Source: JAICYJ01 sp963766445 (lineage in GTDB: Bacteria > Actinomycetota > Thermoleophilia > Gaiellales > JAICJC01). Taken from it: DNA of 64,000 nucleotides. The notes under the pieces were generated by a model. The model had not been told where the DNA came from. It was given only the letters and a program-made list of their open reading frames with translations, and ran no database searches. Below, piece after piece: positions 44,940 to 54,541 of the stretch. The stretch's first letter is position 1. Each line of letters opens with the position of its first letter. A program made the translations under genes and the position numbers. The stretch is taken from contig CAVXZW010000025.1 in the NCBI GenBank assembly GCA_963766445.1, positions 124,001 to 188,000 of the forward strand, read 5' to 3'.

Positions 44940-46919
44940 GTGATCCTCGCCGCCGCGACCGTCCTCGTCATTCTCGCGTGCGGTGCGATCGCCACGCTGG
45001 CGGCGCTCCCGGCCGGTCACAGCTCGATCCCGGCCCGTCTGGCGGCGGTGTTCGGACTCGGGTACGCGATGGTGCTGTGGCCGGCAACCGCGCTGGCGCT
45101 CGTGCACCTGTTGCGGCTGTGGTCGCTGGCGCTGACGCTGGCGACCGTGAGCTGCCTGCTGCTGGCGTGGACGCTGCGGCGAACGCCGCCCCGCGAGCTG
45201 CTGGGGGGCCTGCGCGGCGAGGCCCGGGCGGGCTGGCCTGTGGTCGTGTTCGGGCTGCTGGCGGTGACAGCCATCGCGATCGCGCGGCTCAGGATCCCGG
45301 TCGACGCCTCCGCCGGCGGCTGGAGGTACTGGAGCGACGGGCTCGAGTTCGCGGACGCCGGCAGCGTCCCGTCGACGGTGCTGCAATGGGGAGCGCTGCA
45401 TGCCCCCGCGATCAGCAAGCTGGGCGCCAACTCCTTCGACGCCGGGCTCTCGTTCGTGCTTCGCGACCACCCGTTCTCCGCCATGGCGGCGGCGCTCTGG
45501 ATCTCGGCGGTGGGGTTCGCCGCCGGCATGTTCGCGCTGGGCTGGGAGCTGGGCCTGCGCTGGTGCGCCGCCGCCCTGCCGCTGCTGGCGCTGACCGACC
45601 ACGCGTGGCCGGGGGGCCTCGTGCTCGATGCGGACATCGTTCACAAGCTGACCTTCTTCCAGACCGAGGACAGCGGCCGCATGTGCATGCTGGCGGCGCT
45701 GGTGCTGGCCGTGCCGCTGCTGCGAGGCGACGCCGGCGCCGGCCTGCCCAGGGCCGTCGCGACGGGTGCGCTGATCGGTGCGGCGGCGCTGACGCACCTC
45801 GTGGCTGTGATCGGGATCGCCCCGCTGATGGTCGGCTACGCCGTGGCCGCGGCCGTTCGCAGCGGCCGTTGGCGGACGATCGCCCGCTGGAGCATCGCCA
45901 CGGCGGCGGGCGGGCTCGCGGTCGCGGCGATGGCGCTCGTGCTGGCAGGCGGTGACCTCGGATTCCAGGGGGCGTCGGGTACGCCCTACCGGGCCGTCAA
46001 CGGCCGCTACGACCCCACCGCGGCGCTGCTCGGTCTCAAGAAGACGCCGATCCCGAAGTCGCACCGCCGCTTCTACACCCCACCGGTGACGGCCGCGCGC
46101 AACCTCTACTCGACGGCCACCGCGCTGCCGGCCCACGGCCGCACGCTGGTGCTGCCGCTGCTGGCGCTGGGGCTGCTGGGCCTGGCGGCCGTGCTGCTCG
46201 GTGGCCGGCCGGAGCGGCTGGCTGTGGCGGCCGCGCTGTTCGCGCTGGCGTCGCTGTACGCGATCGAGCTGCTGTTCTCGGCCCGGTATGCCTACTACGT
46301 GCCGGCGACGTTCGGCGACCGGCGCGTGTTCGAGTACGCCAGCCTGCCGCTGCTGGTGCTGGGGGCGGCCGGCGTGAACGCCCTCTTCGCCCGCACCCGG
46401 CAGCTGCGCCCGCGGCTGCCCGCTGTCTGCGCAGCCGCGCTGCCCGTGCTGATAATCGCCGGCATCGGCTGGAACGGTCTCACCGCGGGCGTCCACGGCG
46501 GGCGTGCGGCGTCCGCCATGATCGAGGCGGCGCGTGTCGCCACGCCATGCAACACGCGGCTGCTGACGCCCACGAAGACGCGCGGGTCGTTTCAGGCGCT
46601 GACCGGGCGCGCCAGCATGCAGGAGGGCCTGATGGTGTTCCTGCGGCCGGGCCTGCTCGCCCAGGCGCTCGAAATCGAGGCCGGCGCGCGGCGCTTCTAC
46701 GCCGACCCGGCGGCCAACGCAGACCTGCTGCGCCGGTGGTCGATCGACTACGTGCTGGCCCGGCCCGATCAGGCGAAACGGCTGATGCGGCTGCCCGAGC
46801 TGAGCCTGCATGCGCATGTCGGGCCGGTCTCGGTGTTCGCGGTGTCCGGGGCCGGAGCCGACGCACCTCGCCCCGACGACGTGCCCGGGTACCGCTGCTC
46901 GAGCGAGCCGCTGCGATGA
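44940..46919 (+). CDS. Large polytopic membrane protein, uncharacterised
   Basis: An intact 659-residue protein with about 12 membrane segments, then a soluble C-terminal region with TPCNTRLLTPTKTRGSFQAL and RRWSIDYVLARPDQAKRLM. The latter is typical of bacterial membrane proteins whose end checks a sugar or lipid headgroup, but I do not recognise the family. The outer loop (GGWRYWSDGLEFADAGSVPS) differs from that of the 43082 gene. It overlaps the phosphatase gene (ATGA), so the two are coupled. Confidence 0.5.
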   Translation: MILAAATVLVILACGAIATLAALPAGHSSIPARLAAVFGLGYAMVLWPATALALVHLLRLWSLALTLATVSCLLLAWTLRRTPPRELLGGLRGEARAGWPVVVFGLLAVTAIAIARLRIPVDASAGGWRYWSDGLEFADAGSVPSTVLQWGALHAPAISKLGANSFDAGLSFVLRDHPFSAMAAALWISAVGFAAGMFALGWELGLRWCAAALPLLALTDHAWPGGLVLDADIVHKLTFFQTEDSGRMCMLAALVLAVPLLRGDAGAGLPRAVATGALIGAAALTHLVAVIGIAPLMVGYAVAAAVRSGRWRTIARWSIATAAGGLAVAAMALVLAGGDLGFQGASGTPYRAVNGRYDPTAALLGLKKTPIPKSHRRFYTPPVTAARNLYSTATALPAHGRTLVLPLLALGLLGLAAVLLGGRPERLAVAAALFALASLYAIELLFSARYAYYVPATFGDRRVFEYASLPLLVLGAAGVNALFARTRQLRPRLPAVCAAALPVLIIAGIGWNGLTAGVHGGRAASAMIEAARVATPCNTRLLTPTKTRGSFQALTGRASMQEGLMVFLRPGLLAQALEIEAGARRFYADPAANADLLRRWSIDYVLARPDQAKRLMRLPELSLHAHVGPVSVFAVSGAGADAPRPDDVPGYRCSSEPLR

Positions 46920-48913
46920 CCGGGCGGCGCTACACGCGAGCCGGTCTGCTGGCGTTGGCCGGCGCCGCCGCGGCAGGGGTCGCCGCCAGACAGCTGCTCG
47001 GCGGCGGCGCGAACACGGTATCGCCGCCTCCGGGGCCGGCGCCGAGCCGGTTTCGCTCCGCAGCGCGTTCAGCGGCCCGGACGGATGGGGGCCGCGGTGG
47101 GTTCCTCTCCAGGGGCCGCTGATGGTCGACGCCGGCCCGGCGGTGCTGACGGTGCCCGCCGGCGTGCACACCACCGCCGTGGACCAGCCGATGCCCGTGC
47201 AGCTCCTGGACGCGGTGCACGCGGACGGGGCCCAGCGGCTCGAGTTCAGCGTCACGGACGCCAGCCTGCGGCCGGGGCTGTTGCTGCGGTCGGCCGGCCC
47301 GCACGCGTTCGCGGGGGTGACGATCGAGGACGACCGGCTGGTGATAGCCGAGTACGCCTTCGACGGGCGCCGCACCGTTGCCAGCGAAGACACCGACCCG
47401 GTGACCGTGGGCACGCGCCACGTGCTGGACGTCCGCTACCAGGGCGGCCGCGTCTGGGCGAGGGCCTGGCGGGGAGACGCCCCGGAGGCGGACTGGCAGG
47501 TCTCGGGGCCGGTGGCGGCCGCGGCCGGGAACCCCGGCGTCCTCGCCGTGCACCCCCTCAGCCTGCGGCCATGCCGGCTGCAGGTGCACAGCCACACCGT
47601 CGCCACGGACGTCAGGCCGCAGCCGACCAGCCCGGTCGCGCCGGTGTTGATCTCGGGCATACCCAGCCCGCGCCTGGACGGCGCCCACGACGTGCGCATG
47701 CGCGTGTGGAGCGCCTACCCGGCCCGCATCAGGTTCGAGTGGTCGGTGGCGGGCGGCGGGTTCGACCACAGCCCCGAACAGGTCGTCGACGGGTTCCCGC
47801 TGACCGCGCTCCACCAGATCAGAGCCGATAGCGACGTCCGCTGGAGCGTGCGCCTGCGATCGCTGACGGGCGCGGCGGAGACGGTCACCCCGCTGCACGA
47901 CGTCCGGCTGACCGGGCACGGAGACGGCCTCACGCTGCTCGGCGCCAGCTGCTACAAGCTGATCGGCCCCGCGCGCAACCAGGGCTACCAGCGGCTGATG
48001 GAGGCGGCCACAAGGACGCCCGCCGCGATGGTCTTCGAGGGCGACTTCGGCTACGCCGGCAACTTCAACGACGCCAGCTACAGTCGATCCCCCGAGTTCT
48101 TCGCCGACCGCTTCCAGCGATTCCTGGCCGACCCTGGATTCGTCGCCCTGCGGGAGCGGGTCCCGGTCGGGTTCATCATGGACGACCACGAGTACGGCCC
48201 TGACAACAACGCCGACCGAACGACGCTGCTGCCGTGGACGTGGCAGCTGTGGAACCAGATCTCGGCCGACTCCGAGCGGCGCGGCTACTTCGACGTCCGC
48301 GCCGGCGACGTGCACTGCCTGACGCTGGACGGGCGCCGCTACTGCGATCCGGCCGGGAGCCCGAACGTGCCCGGCAAGACGAAGCTGGGGATCGAGCAGC
48401 GGACGTGGATGGAGCGGATCCTGCGCACCAGCGACGCCTCGATGTTCGTCGTCTTCAGCGGCGACACGTTCGGCACTCGCGTCAATCCCCGCAGCGGCCG
48501 CGTCCAGCACGACAACTACATCTACAGCTGGCCGCGAGGAGTACCGCCGCGTGCTGAGCGCGTTCATGGATGCCCAGCTGCGTGGCAAGCGCGTGCTGAT
48601 CGTGAGCGGCGACAGCCACTCGCTGCGGATCGACCACCATCCCGACCCGGAGGGCCGGCCCGAGGCGGCCGGCATGCGGATCACCGAGTTCACCTGCGCG
48701 GGGATCCGCTGCGAGCTGTGGTCGGGCGCGGCCCCGGGCGATCCGAACGTCGACCGGTCGCGCTACAAGCTGAACGTGTCCGGCGCCGGGCTGATCGAGA
48801 TCGACCCGCCGGGTGCGAGCGACCGCAGCGTCACGCTGCGCGCGATCGATGCTACGGCCGGGCGGCCGCTGGACACCTGGCAGCCGCTGGTGCTGCCGTT
48901 CGCGCCCGCGTAG
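46916..48913 (+). CDS. PhoD-like metallophosphatase, exported (two frameshifts)
   Basis: About 665 residues. The N-terminus GRRYTRAGLLALAGAAAAGV resembles a Tat signal (twin Arg, hydrophobic core). A beta-rich region of about 250 residues precedes a PhoD-type catalytic domain: FEGDFGYAGNF, FIMDDHEYGPDNNADR (the D-DHE metal site), VHCLTLDGRRYCDP, VFSGDTFG and IVSGDSHSLRIDHH (late GD-x-H ligands). PhoD enzymes hydrolyse phosphodiesters including teichoic acids. Breaks near 47010 and 48535. Substrate unknown; the long N-terminal beta domain is unusual. Confidence 0.7.
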
Positions 48914-48922
48914 CCGGCGGGC

Positions 48923-49690
48923 TCAGGCCTCGGTGCGGACGGCCTGCACGAAGTGCAGCTCCGGAACCGTCTCCAGCTCGCCGGCCAGATGCGCCAGCTC
49001 GAAGAACCGCACCAGCCCCTGCCGCTCACGCGGGCCGAAGTGGTAGCGCAGCTTCTCGAAGTAGCGGGCCAGAAAGCCGGCCGGCCAGCCGTACTCGGCC
49101 GACGCCCTGCGCGCCAGCGCCTCCGGCTCGGAGCGGGACACGGCCAGCGCGCGCAGGTGCGCCCGCTCCAGCTCCTCGAGGCCGTCCTCGACGCCCTGCC
49201 GGCAGGCCCAGACGGCGTACACCATCGGCAGCCCGGTGCGCTCCTGCCAGAGGCGGCCCAGGTCGTAGTGGGGCGTGGGATCGTCGAAGGCGCTCTGCAG
49301 CGCGGCGTCGCCGATCAGCATGCGGGCGTCGGCCGGCTGGTCGAGCGGCACCAGCTCCACCTCGCCCAGAAGCACCCGCGTCAGCACCACCGAGGTCGCG
49401 CTCTCGGGCGTGACCGCGACCGAGCGCACCTGCTCGATCGGCTTGCGCGTGATCAGCTGGATCGAGTCGACGGCGCCCTCGGTAGACACGCACAAACGCG
49501 GCAGCAGCCGCAGCTTGTCGGCGTGTCGCGCATACTCGATCGAGCTGATCGGCGCGACGTCGATCTCGCCCGCCATCAGCATCCGGTTCAGCGTGGTGGG
49601 CACGCCGCTGACCTGCTCCAGGCCCTCGCCGTCCAGCTCGTAGAACACCGGCGCCATGTTGGCGTAGCTGATCCGCCCCAGCCTAAGCAA
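48923..49690 (-). CDS. mqnA: Chorismate dehydratase
   Basis: An intact 255-residue MqnA, which removes water from chorismate to give 3-enolpyruvylbenzoate, the first futalosine step. It has the solute-binding-protein-like fold with LGRISYANMAPVFYEL, GVPTTLNRMLMAGEIDVAPI (the SN/T-x-xP and D-VAP features), SIEYARHADKLRLLP and MLIGDAALQS. TTG 49690 is the start; it overlaps the mqnE stop, so mqnE-mqnA form an operon. Confidence 0.92.
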   Translation of the reverse strand: MLRLGRISYANMAPVFYELDGEGLEQVSGVPTTLNRMLMAGEIDVAPISSIEYARHADKLRLLPRLCVSTEGAVDSIQLITRKPIEQVRSVAVTPESATSVVLTRVLLGEVELVPLDQPADARMLIGDAALQSAFDDPTPHYDLGRLWQERTGLPMVYAVWACRQGVEDGLEELERAHLRALAVSRSEPEALARRASAEYGWPAGFLARYFEKLRYHFGPRERQGLVRFFELAHLAGELETVPELHFVQAVRTEA

Positions 49691-50792
49691 AGGTGCGCAC
49701 CACGTTGTACAGCGTGTCGCGCTGCACGGGGATCCGGCCGGCGTCGCGGATCAGCGTCACCAGGCTCTGCACCTTCTCCTCCTGGGGCGTGACGGCGCCC
49801 GCGGCGTGGGCGATCTGCTCCTCCATGACGGTGCCCTGGATGTCGTTGGCACCGTAGTGCAGGGCGACCTGCGCCACCGGCGTCGAAAGCATGATCCAGT
49901 AGGCCTTGATGTTGGGGATGTTGTCCAGCATCAGCCGCGAGGCGGCCACCATCTTGAGGTCGTCATAGCCGGTCGAGAAGCGCCAGCCGCGGCGCTGGAA
50001 GACCGTGTTCTCGGGGTGGAAGGGCAGCGGCACGAAGGCCAGGAAGCCACCGGTCTCGTCCTGCAGGTCGCGCAGCCGCAACCAGTGGTCGACCCGCTCC
50101 TCGTAGTTCTCGACGTGCCCGTAGAGCATGGTGCAGTGGGTGGGCATGCCGATGCCGTGGGCGGCGCGGTGGGTCGCGATCCAGTTGTCAGGGTGCTCCT
50201 TGCCCGGGGCCACCAGCCGCCGCACGCGGTCGGCGAACACCTCGGCGCCGCCGCCCGGCAGCGAGCCCAGCCCCACCTCCTGCAGCTCGGACAGGATCTG
50301 CGCGTGCGGCAGCCCCGACAGCTTGTGCATGTGGTGGATCTCGGAGGCCGTGTAGAGCTTCAGGTGCACGTCCGGCAGCGCATCGTGCAGCTCCCGCGTG
50401 AGGTCGATGTAGTAGCTGTACTCCAGGTGCGGGTTCTCGCCGCCGACCATGTGGATCTCGCTGTACTGCTCGCGCTCGTGCACCTCGACGGCGTGCTCCA
50501 CGAGCTTGTCGATCTCCCAGGTGTAGGCGGACGGCTGCTTGCCGGTGACCGCGAAGGCGCAGAACTTGCACTTCACGCGGCACACGTTCGTGAAGTTCAG
50601 GTACAGGTTGTTGACGAAGAACACCTCGTCGGTGCCGCCGCGCAGGCGCCGGGCGGTGTCGGCCAGCTCGCCGAGGCCGGTGAGATCGTCCGTCTCGAGC
50701 AGCGTCACGCCGTCGTCGAAGTCGAGGCGCTCGTTGGCGAGCACCTTCTCGCGGATCTCCGCGAGCGTGTCCAGACGGGCGGCGGTGGCCAT
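49683..50792 (-). CDS. mqnE: Aminodeoxyfutalosine synthase
   Basis: An intact 369-residue radical SAM enzyme joining the MqnA product to SAM to form aminofutalosine. The cluster motif is CRVKCKFCAFAV (CxxxCxxC), preceded by NNLYLNFTNV; IHMVGGENPHLEYSYYIDL, SLPGGGAEVFADRVRR, THCTMLYGHVENYEERVDHW and GTVMEEQIAHAAGA follow. Paralogous to mqnC. TAGACT lies 9 nt before ATG 50792. MqnB and MqnD are not in the window. Confidence 0.93.
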   Translation of the reverse strand: MATAARLDTLAEIREKVLANERLDFDDGVTLLETDDLTGLGELADTARRLRGGTDEVFFVNNLYLNFTNVCRVKCKFCAFAVTGKQPSAYTWEIDKLVEHAVEVHEREQYSEIHMVGGENPHLEYSYYIDLTRELHDALPDVHLKLYTASEIHHMHKLSGLPHAQILSELQEVGLGSLPGGGAEVFADRVRRLVAPGKEHPDNWIATHRAAHGIGMPTHCTMLYGHVENYEERVDHWLRLRDLQDETGGFLAFVPLPFHPENTVFQRRGWRFSTGYDDLKMVAASRLMLDNIPNIKAYWIMLSTPVAQVALHYGANDIQGTVMEEQIAHAAGAVTPQEEKVQSLVTLIRDAGRIPVQRDTLYNVVRTFA

Positions 50793-50801
50793 GCAGGCGT
50801 C

Positions 50802-50827
50802 AGTCTACTCGCGTGACTCGGTAGGCT
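50802..50827. promoter_or_regulatory. Divergent leaderless promoters (mqnEA minus, serine hydrolase plus)
   Basis: TAGACT on the minus strand (complement of 50802-50807) is 9 nt from ATG 50792; TAGGCT on the plus strand (50822-50827) is 6 nt from GTG 50834. Start codons are 41 bp apart. Confidence 0.55.
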
Positions 50828-50833
50828 GGCGCG

Positions 50834-52133
50834 GTGGCCGACGAGCTCGCAGACAGGCTGGATGCCTACGCCGAGACGGTGCTCGCGACCGGCGCCGCCT
50901 CATCGATGGCGGTGGCGGTCACCGACGGCGAGCGGACGCTGGCCTCGCGCACCTACGGCGTCCCCGACGGAGCGTTGTTCCAGTTCGGCTCGATCGGAAA
51001 GTCGTTCACCGCGATCGTGGCGCTGCAGCTGGCCGAGCAGGGCCTGCTCGACCTGCACGCGCCGGTCACCGACGTGCTGCCCTGGTTCGCCGTGGGCGGG
51101 ACGATCGCGCCGATCACGCTGCACCACCTGCTGACCCACTCCTCCGGCCTGATCCAGGGCGCGGAGATCGCGACCGGATCCAACTACGACGTCGTGGCGC
51201 TGGCTGACACCGCGGTCGGGTTCGCCCCTGGGGAGCACCTCTGGTACTCGAACGTCGGCTACCGGGTGATCGGCTGGATGCTGGAGCGCGTTTCCGGCCA
51301 GGGCTACCCGCAGCTGGTGCGCGAGCGGATCCTGGAGCGGCTACGCATGGACGAATCGGAGCCGTGGATCGTGCAGGAGATGCGGCCGCGGCTGGCCCAG
51401 GCCACCGTGCCTGCCTTCGACGACAGGCCGTGGCGGCCCGAGCACGGGCTGGTGCCGGCCACCTGGATCGACAGCGCCGAGGCCGACGGCTGCATCTGCT
51501 CGAGCGGGGGCGATCTCGCGATCTACCTGCGGGCGCTGATGACCCGCGACGAACGGCTGTTGTCGGCCGAGAGCTGGGCGGCCATGCTGGCGCCGCACGT
51601 CGAGGACGACCAGGAGGGAGACGGCGGGCACTACGGCTACGGGATCGCGATCGGCCCGAAGGACTTCGGCCACGGCGGCGGCATGATCGGCACCGGGTCG
51701 CTGATGGTGGCCAGCTACGGCGGGCTCGGTGCGGTGGCGATGGCCTGCGGGTACATGGGCGGCACGGCGATGGCCAGGGCCGCGCTGGCGCTGGCCGGCG
51801 GCGGCGAGCCCGAGCCGTTCGCGCTGGAGCTGTCGGAGCCGCTGGAGGACGACGGCTCCTGCCCCGATCAGTGGCGGCCGTTGCTCGGCCACTACCGGTC
51901 GCACAACGCCTGGCTGACCAACTTCCGGGTGGTGGCGAACGGAGGGCGGCCTGCGGTGGGTCTGTGACCACCTGAGCGACGAGCGGGCGCCGATGACCCC
52001 GCTCGCGGGCGGCGACTTCCGCGTCGGCGAGCGGGACTGGTCGCCCGAGCGGCTGCGATTCGACACGATCATCGACGGCGTGGCGCAGCGGGCGCTCCTG
52101 TCCGGTGCGCCCTACACCCGGACGTTCACCTAG
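50834..52133 (+). CDS. Beta-lactamase-fold serine hydrolase (frameshifted)
   Basis: About 432 residues of the class C beta-lactamase / D-aminopeptidase fold. The catalytic SxxK is in FQFGSIGKSFTAIVAL, the YxN is WYSNVGYRVIG, and FGHGGGMIGTGS replaces the KTG box (HxG form). There is no signal peptide, so it is cytoplasmic or unusual, and is likelier an esterase or peptidase than a penicillinase. The frame breaks near 51953; the end (GAPYTRTFT) then reads to TAG 52131-52133, where element B begins. Confidence 0.8.
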
Positions 52134-52273
52134 ATGATTGATCGACATCTCCGTGATGTCCAAGGCGCAAGGCTGTCCGCGCGGTCGGACGTGATCTGCG
52201 ATCACGCCCACCCTGGCCGCCGGACCTCCGACCAACGCAGCGGCCAGGCTCGCAAGATGTCGATCAATCATCT
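52132..52273. repeat. Palindromic element, copy B (unrecognised family)
   Basis: A 142 bp element with perfect 19 bp inverted ends: AGATGATTGATCGACATCT (52132-52150) and its exact complement at 52255-52273. It shares ATCTCCGTGATGTCC (52147-52161) and CGCAGCGGCCAGGCTC (52236-52251) with copy A at 17123-17324. Inner hairpins GTCCG/CGGAC and GTGATC-tgc-GATCAC are visible at about 52175-52206. It occupies exactly the gap between two convergent genes, beginning on the second base of one stop codon and ending 6 bp before the other. Confidence 0.85.
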
Positions 52274-52279
52274 CGACGC

Positions 52280-53226
52280 CTACGCGCTGCGGTCGGAGGC
52301 AAGCAGCACGGCCTCGCGCAAGCTCCGTGTCGATGGAGCGCTGACGGCATCCAGCTCGGCCGTGGCCCGCTCGCCAGCCGCTGCGCCTCGGCGCGGGCCT
52401 CGGCCACGGCGCCGCTTCTCACCACCCGCGCCAGCGTCGGCAGCACGTCGTCGGGCACGGCGCCGCGGGCGATCACGGCCGCCACCCGGGGGTCACGGCG
52501 GGCGGCCACCAGCAGCGGCAGCGTGACGGTGCCGTCCAGCAGGTCGGTGCCGAGCGGCTTGCCGGTGGTGTCCGGGTCGCCGTCGCAGTCGAGCACGTCG
52601 TCGGCGATCTGGAAGGCCAGGCCCAGCGCCTCGGCGAAGCGGCCCAGCGCCGCCGCGTCATCTGCGGACAGCTGCGAGAAGCGGGCGCCCAGCCGCGCCG
52701 CCGCCGAGAACAGTCGGCCGGTCTTGAGCGTGCATCGCTCCAGGTAGCCGTCGACGGTGACGCTCGGGTCGCCGGCCTGATGGCGCTGCAGGATCTCGCC
52801 GCGGGCCAGTCCCAGGCAGGCGTCGGCCAGGATCGCGACGGCCGGCATGTCGCCGGTCGCGGTCAGCTCGGCGAAGGCGCGCGCGAACAGGTGGTCGCCG
52901 GTGGCCGTCGCCAGCCCGCGGCCGTCGGTGCGCCAGACCGTCGGATGCCCGCGCCGAAGTGGCGCGGCGTCCAGGACGTCGTCGTGCACCAGCGTCGCCA
53001 TGTGCACCAGCTCGACGGCGCAGCCTGCCCGCACCAGCTCGTCGCGACCGCGGGCGGCGTCGGTGGCGCACATCGAGACCAGCAGCGGGCGTAGCCGCTT
53101 GCCGCCGGAGCGAAGCGTCTGGGCGCCGGCCCTGGCGACGGCGCCCGGATCGGTCGCCACCACCTGCTCCAGCCGCTGCTCGACCCGCTCGGCGAAGGCC
53201 TGGTGCGCCGAGGTGGCCAGGCTCAC
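52280..53226 (-). CDS. Long-chain polyprenyl diphosphate synthase (late frameshift)
   Basis: About 315 residues of the trans-prenyltransferase family. First aspartate-rich motif LVHDDVLDAA, second FQIADDVLDCDGD, with LRSGGKRLRPLLV, GDHLFARAFAELT and LKTGRLFSAAARLGA between. It makes the menaquinone side-chain precursor. The frame slips near 52370 (one G lost in GCGGAG); corrected, the protein ends LREAVLLASDRSA at 52280. GTG overlap with the upstream methyltransferase stop. Confidence 0.9.
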
Positions 53227-53909
53227 CCAGGCACCGTCCCCACGTGCAGCGCCACCACGCCCATCATCAGCCGGCGGTACCCGACGTCGACCAGGCCGGC
53301 GTCGCGCATGATCTCGGCCAGCTCACGAGCCGGCGGGAAGCGGTGCACCGACTCCGGCAGGTAGCGATAGGCCTCGGGGTCGTGGGCCACGATCCGCCCC
53401 AGCACCGGCACGCCGCGGTCGGTCCAGAGCTGGGAGAAGGGCCTGATCGGTGCCGGGGGCGTGCTCATCTCCAGGCACACGACACGGCCGCCGGGGCGAA
53501 CGACGCGCGCCATCTCAGCGAATCCGCGGCGGTGGTCGGACAGGTTGCGCACGCCGAAGCCGACGCAGGCGGCGGCGAACTCGCCGTCTGCGAACGGGAG
53601 CGCCAGGGCGTCTCCCTGCAGCCACTCGACCGCGCTGCACTTGCGCCGCGCCATCTCCAGCATCTGGGGTGAAAAGTCGAGCCCGACCACGCGGCCGGAC
53701 GGGCCCGCGGCGCGCCGCAGCTCCACGGCGAAGTCGCCGGTGCCGCAGCAGACGTCGAGCGCGGCATCGCCCGGCTGCACGCCCGAGGCGCGCACGCCCA
53801 GCCGCCGCCAGCAGCCGTCGCGGCCCATCGACATCAGCAGGTTCATGCGGTCGTAGCTGGGCGAGATGCGGTCGAACATGTCGCGGACGCGCTCGGGCTG
53901 CAGCGTCAC
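53223..53909 (-). CDS. menG: Demethylmenaquinone methyltransferase (UbiE/MenG family)
   Basis: An intact 228-residue UbiE/MenG protein. FDRISPSYDRMNLLMSMGRD opens it; ALDVCCGTGDFAVEL is SAM motif I, VVGLDFSPQMLEMARRK motif II, GFGVRNLSDHRRGFAEM motif III and VCLEMSTPPAPIRPF the late family motif. It methylates the naphthoquinone ring in the last menaquinone step. It overlaps ubiX at its start and the polyprenyl synthase at its end (ATGA/GTGA), a compact quinone operon. Confidence 0.92.
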   Translation of the reverse strand: MTLQPERVRDMFDRISPSYDRMNLLMSMGRDGCWRRLGVRASGVQPGDAALDVCCGTGDFAVELRRAAGPSGRVVGLDFSPQMLEMARRKCSAVEWLQGDALALPFADGEFAAACVGFGVRNLSDHRRGFAEMARVVRPGGRVVCLEMSTPPAPIRPFSQLWTDRGVPVLGRIVAHDPEAYRYLPESVHRFPPARELAEIMRDAGLVDVGYRRLMMGVVALHVGTVPG

Positions 53910-54514
53910 GGCGCACCCACCTGCGACTCGCCCCAGCGCTCGTGCAGCGTCACGTCGACGCCGATCGAGTCCAGCACCCGCCCGGCCACGAAGGCGACCA
54001 GGTCGTCGATGGTCTGCGGCAGGTGGTAGAAGGCCGGCATCGCCGCGATCACGTCGGCGCCGGCATTTCGCAGCCGCAGCAGGTTCTCGAGGTGGATCGA
54101 CGAGAGCGGCGTCTCCCGCGGCACCACCACCAGCTTGCGACGCTCCTTCAGCTGCACGCCGGCCGCGCGGTGGATCAGGTTGGCCTCGGCGCCGGCCACG
54201 ATCGTGCCGATCGAGGCCATCGAGCAGGGGCAGACGATCACAGCGTCGGTGTGCGAGCTGCCGGAGGCGTACGGCGCCGAGTAGTCGCGCTCCGTCCAGA
54301 TCCGCGTGTCCGGGGTGCCGTGGTCGGCCACGAACCGCTCCAGCGCGTCGCCGCCGTCCATGCCGCGGTCGCCGTAGATCTCGAGCGCGATCACCTGGCG
54401 GCCGGCCGCCGAGGCGCAGACGCCGACGTCGGCGCCGTGATCGGATAGGGCACGCAGGATCCGGGCCGCGTAGGGCGCGCCGGAGGCCCCGGTGATACCG
54501 AGCATGACTCGCAT
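53906..54514 (-). CDS. ubiX: Flavin prenyltransferase
   Basis: An intact 202-residue UbiX/Pad1-type enzyme that builds prenylated FMN for UbiD decarboxylases. LGITGASGAPYAARILRAL is the flavin/Rossmann start, DAVIVCPCSMASIGTIVAG the dimethylallyl-phosphate loop and LVVVPRETPLSSIHLENLL the conserved R-E-T-P-L segment. Its partner UbiD is at 56928-58391. In the futalosine route this pair is thought to act as the late decarboxylase system. TAGGCT lies 7 nt before ATG 54514. Confidence 0.92.
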   Translation of the reverse strand: MRVMLGITGASGAPYAARILRALSDHGADVGVCASAAGRQVIALEIYGDRGMDGGDALERFVADHGTPDTRIWTERDYSAPYASGSSHTDAVIVCPCSMASIGTIVAGAEANLIHRAAGVQLKERRKLVVVPRETPLSSIHLENLLRLRNAGADVIAAMPAFYHLPQTIDDLVAFVAGRVLDSIGVDVTLHERWGESQVGAP

Positions 54515-54521
54515 GGCCGGG

Positions 54522-54527
54522 AGCCTA
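54522..54527 (-). promoter_or_regulatory. -10 box for the ubiX-menG-prenyl synthase operon
   Basis: TAGGCT on the minus strand ends 7 nt before ATG 54514, in the 27 bp gap after the cytochrome gene. Confidence 0.5.
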
Positions 54528-54541
54528 ACCGCTTGCAGGGG

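Noticed and set aside
44817..47414. 865-residue open frame on the minus strand
   Set aside because: It is opposite two well-supported membrane-protein genes, is rich in Arg/Gln/Pro with no domain, and reflects the lack of stop codons at high GC.
50834..52133. Serine hydrolase as an antibiotic-resistance beta-lactamase
   Set aside because: There is no signal peptide and the third motif is HGGG rather than KTG; esterase/peptidase relatives share these features.
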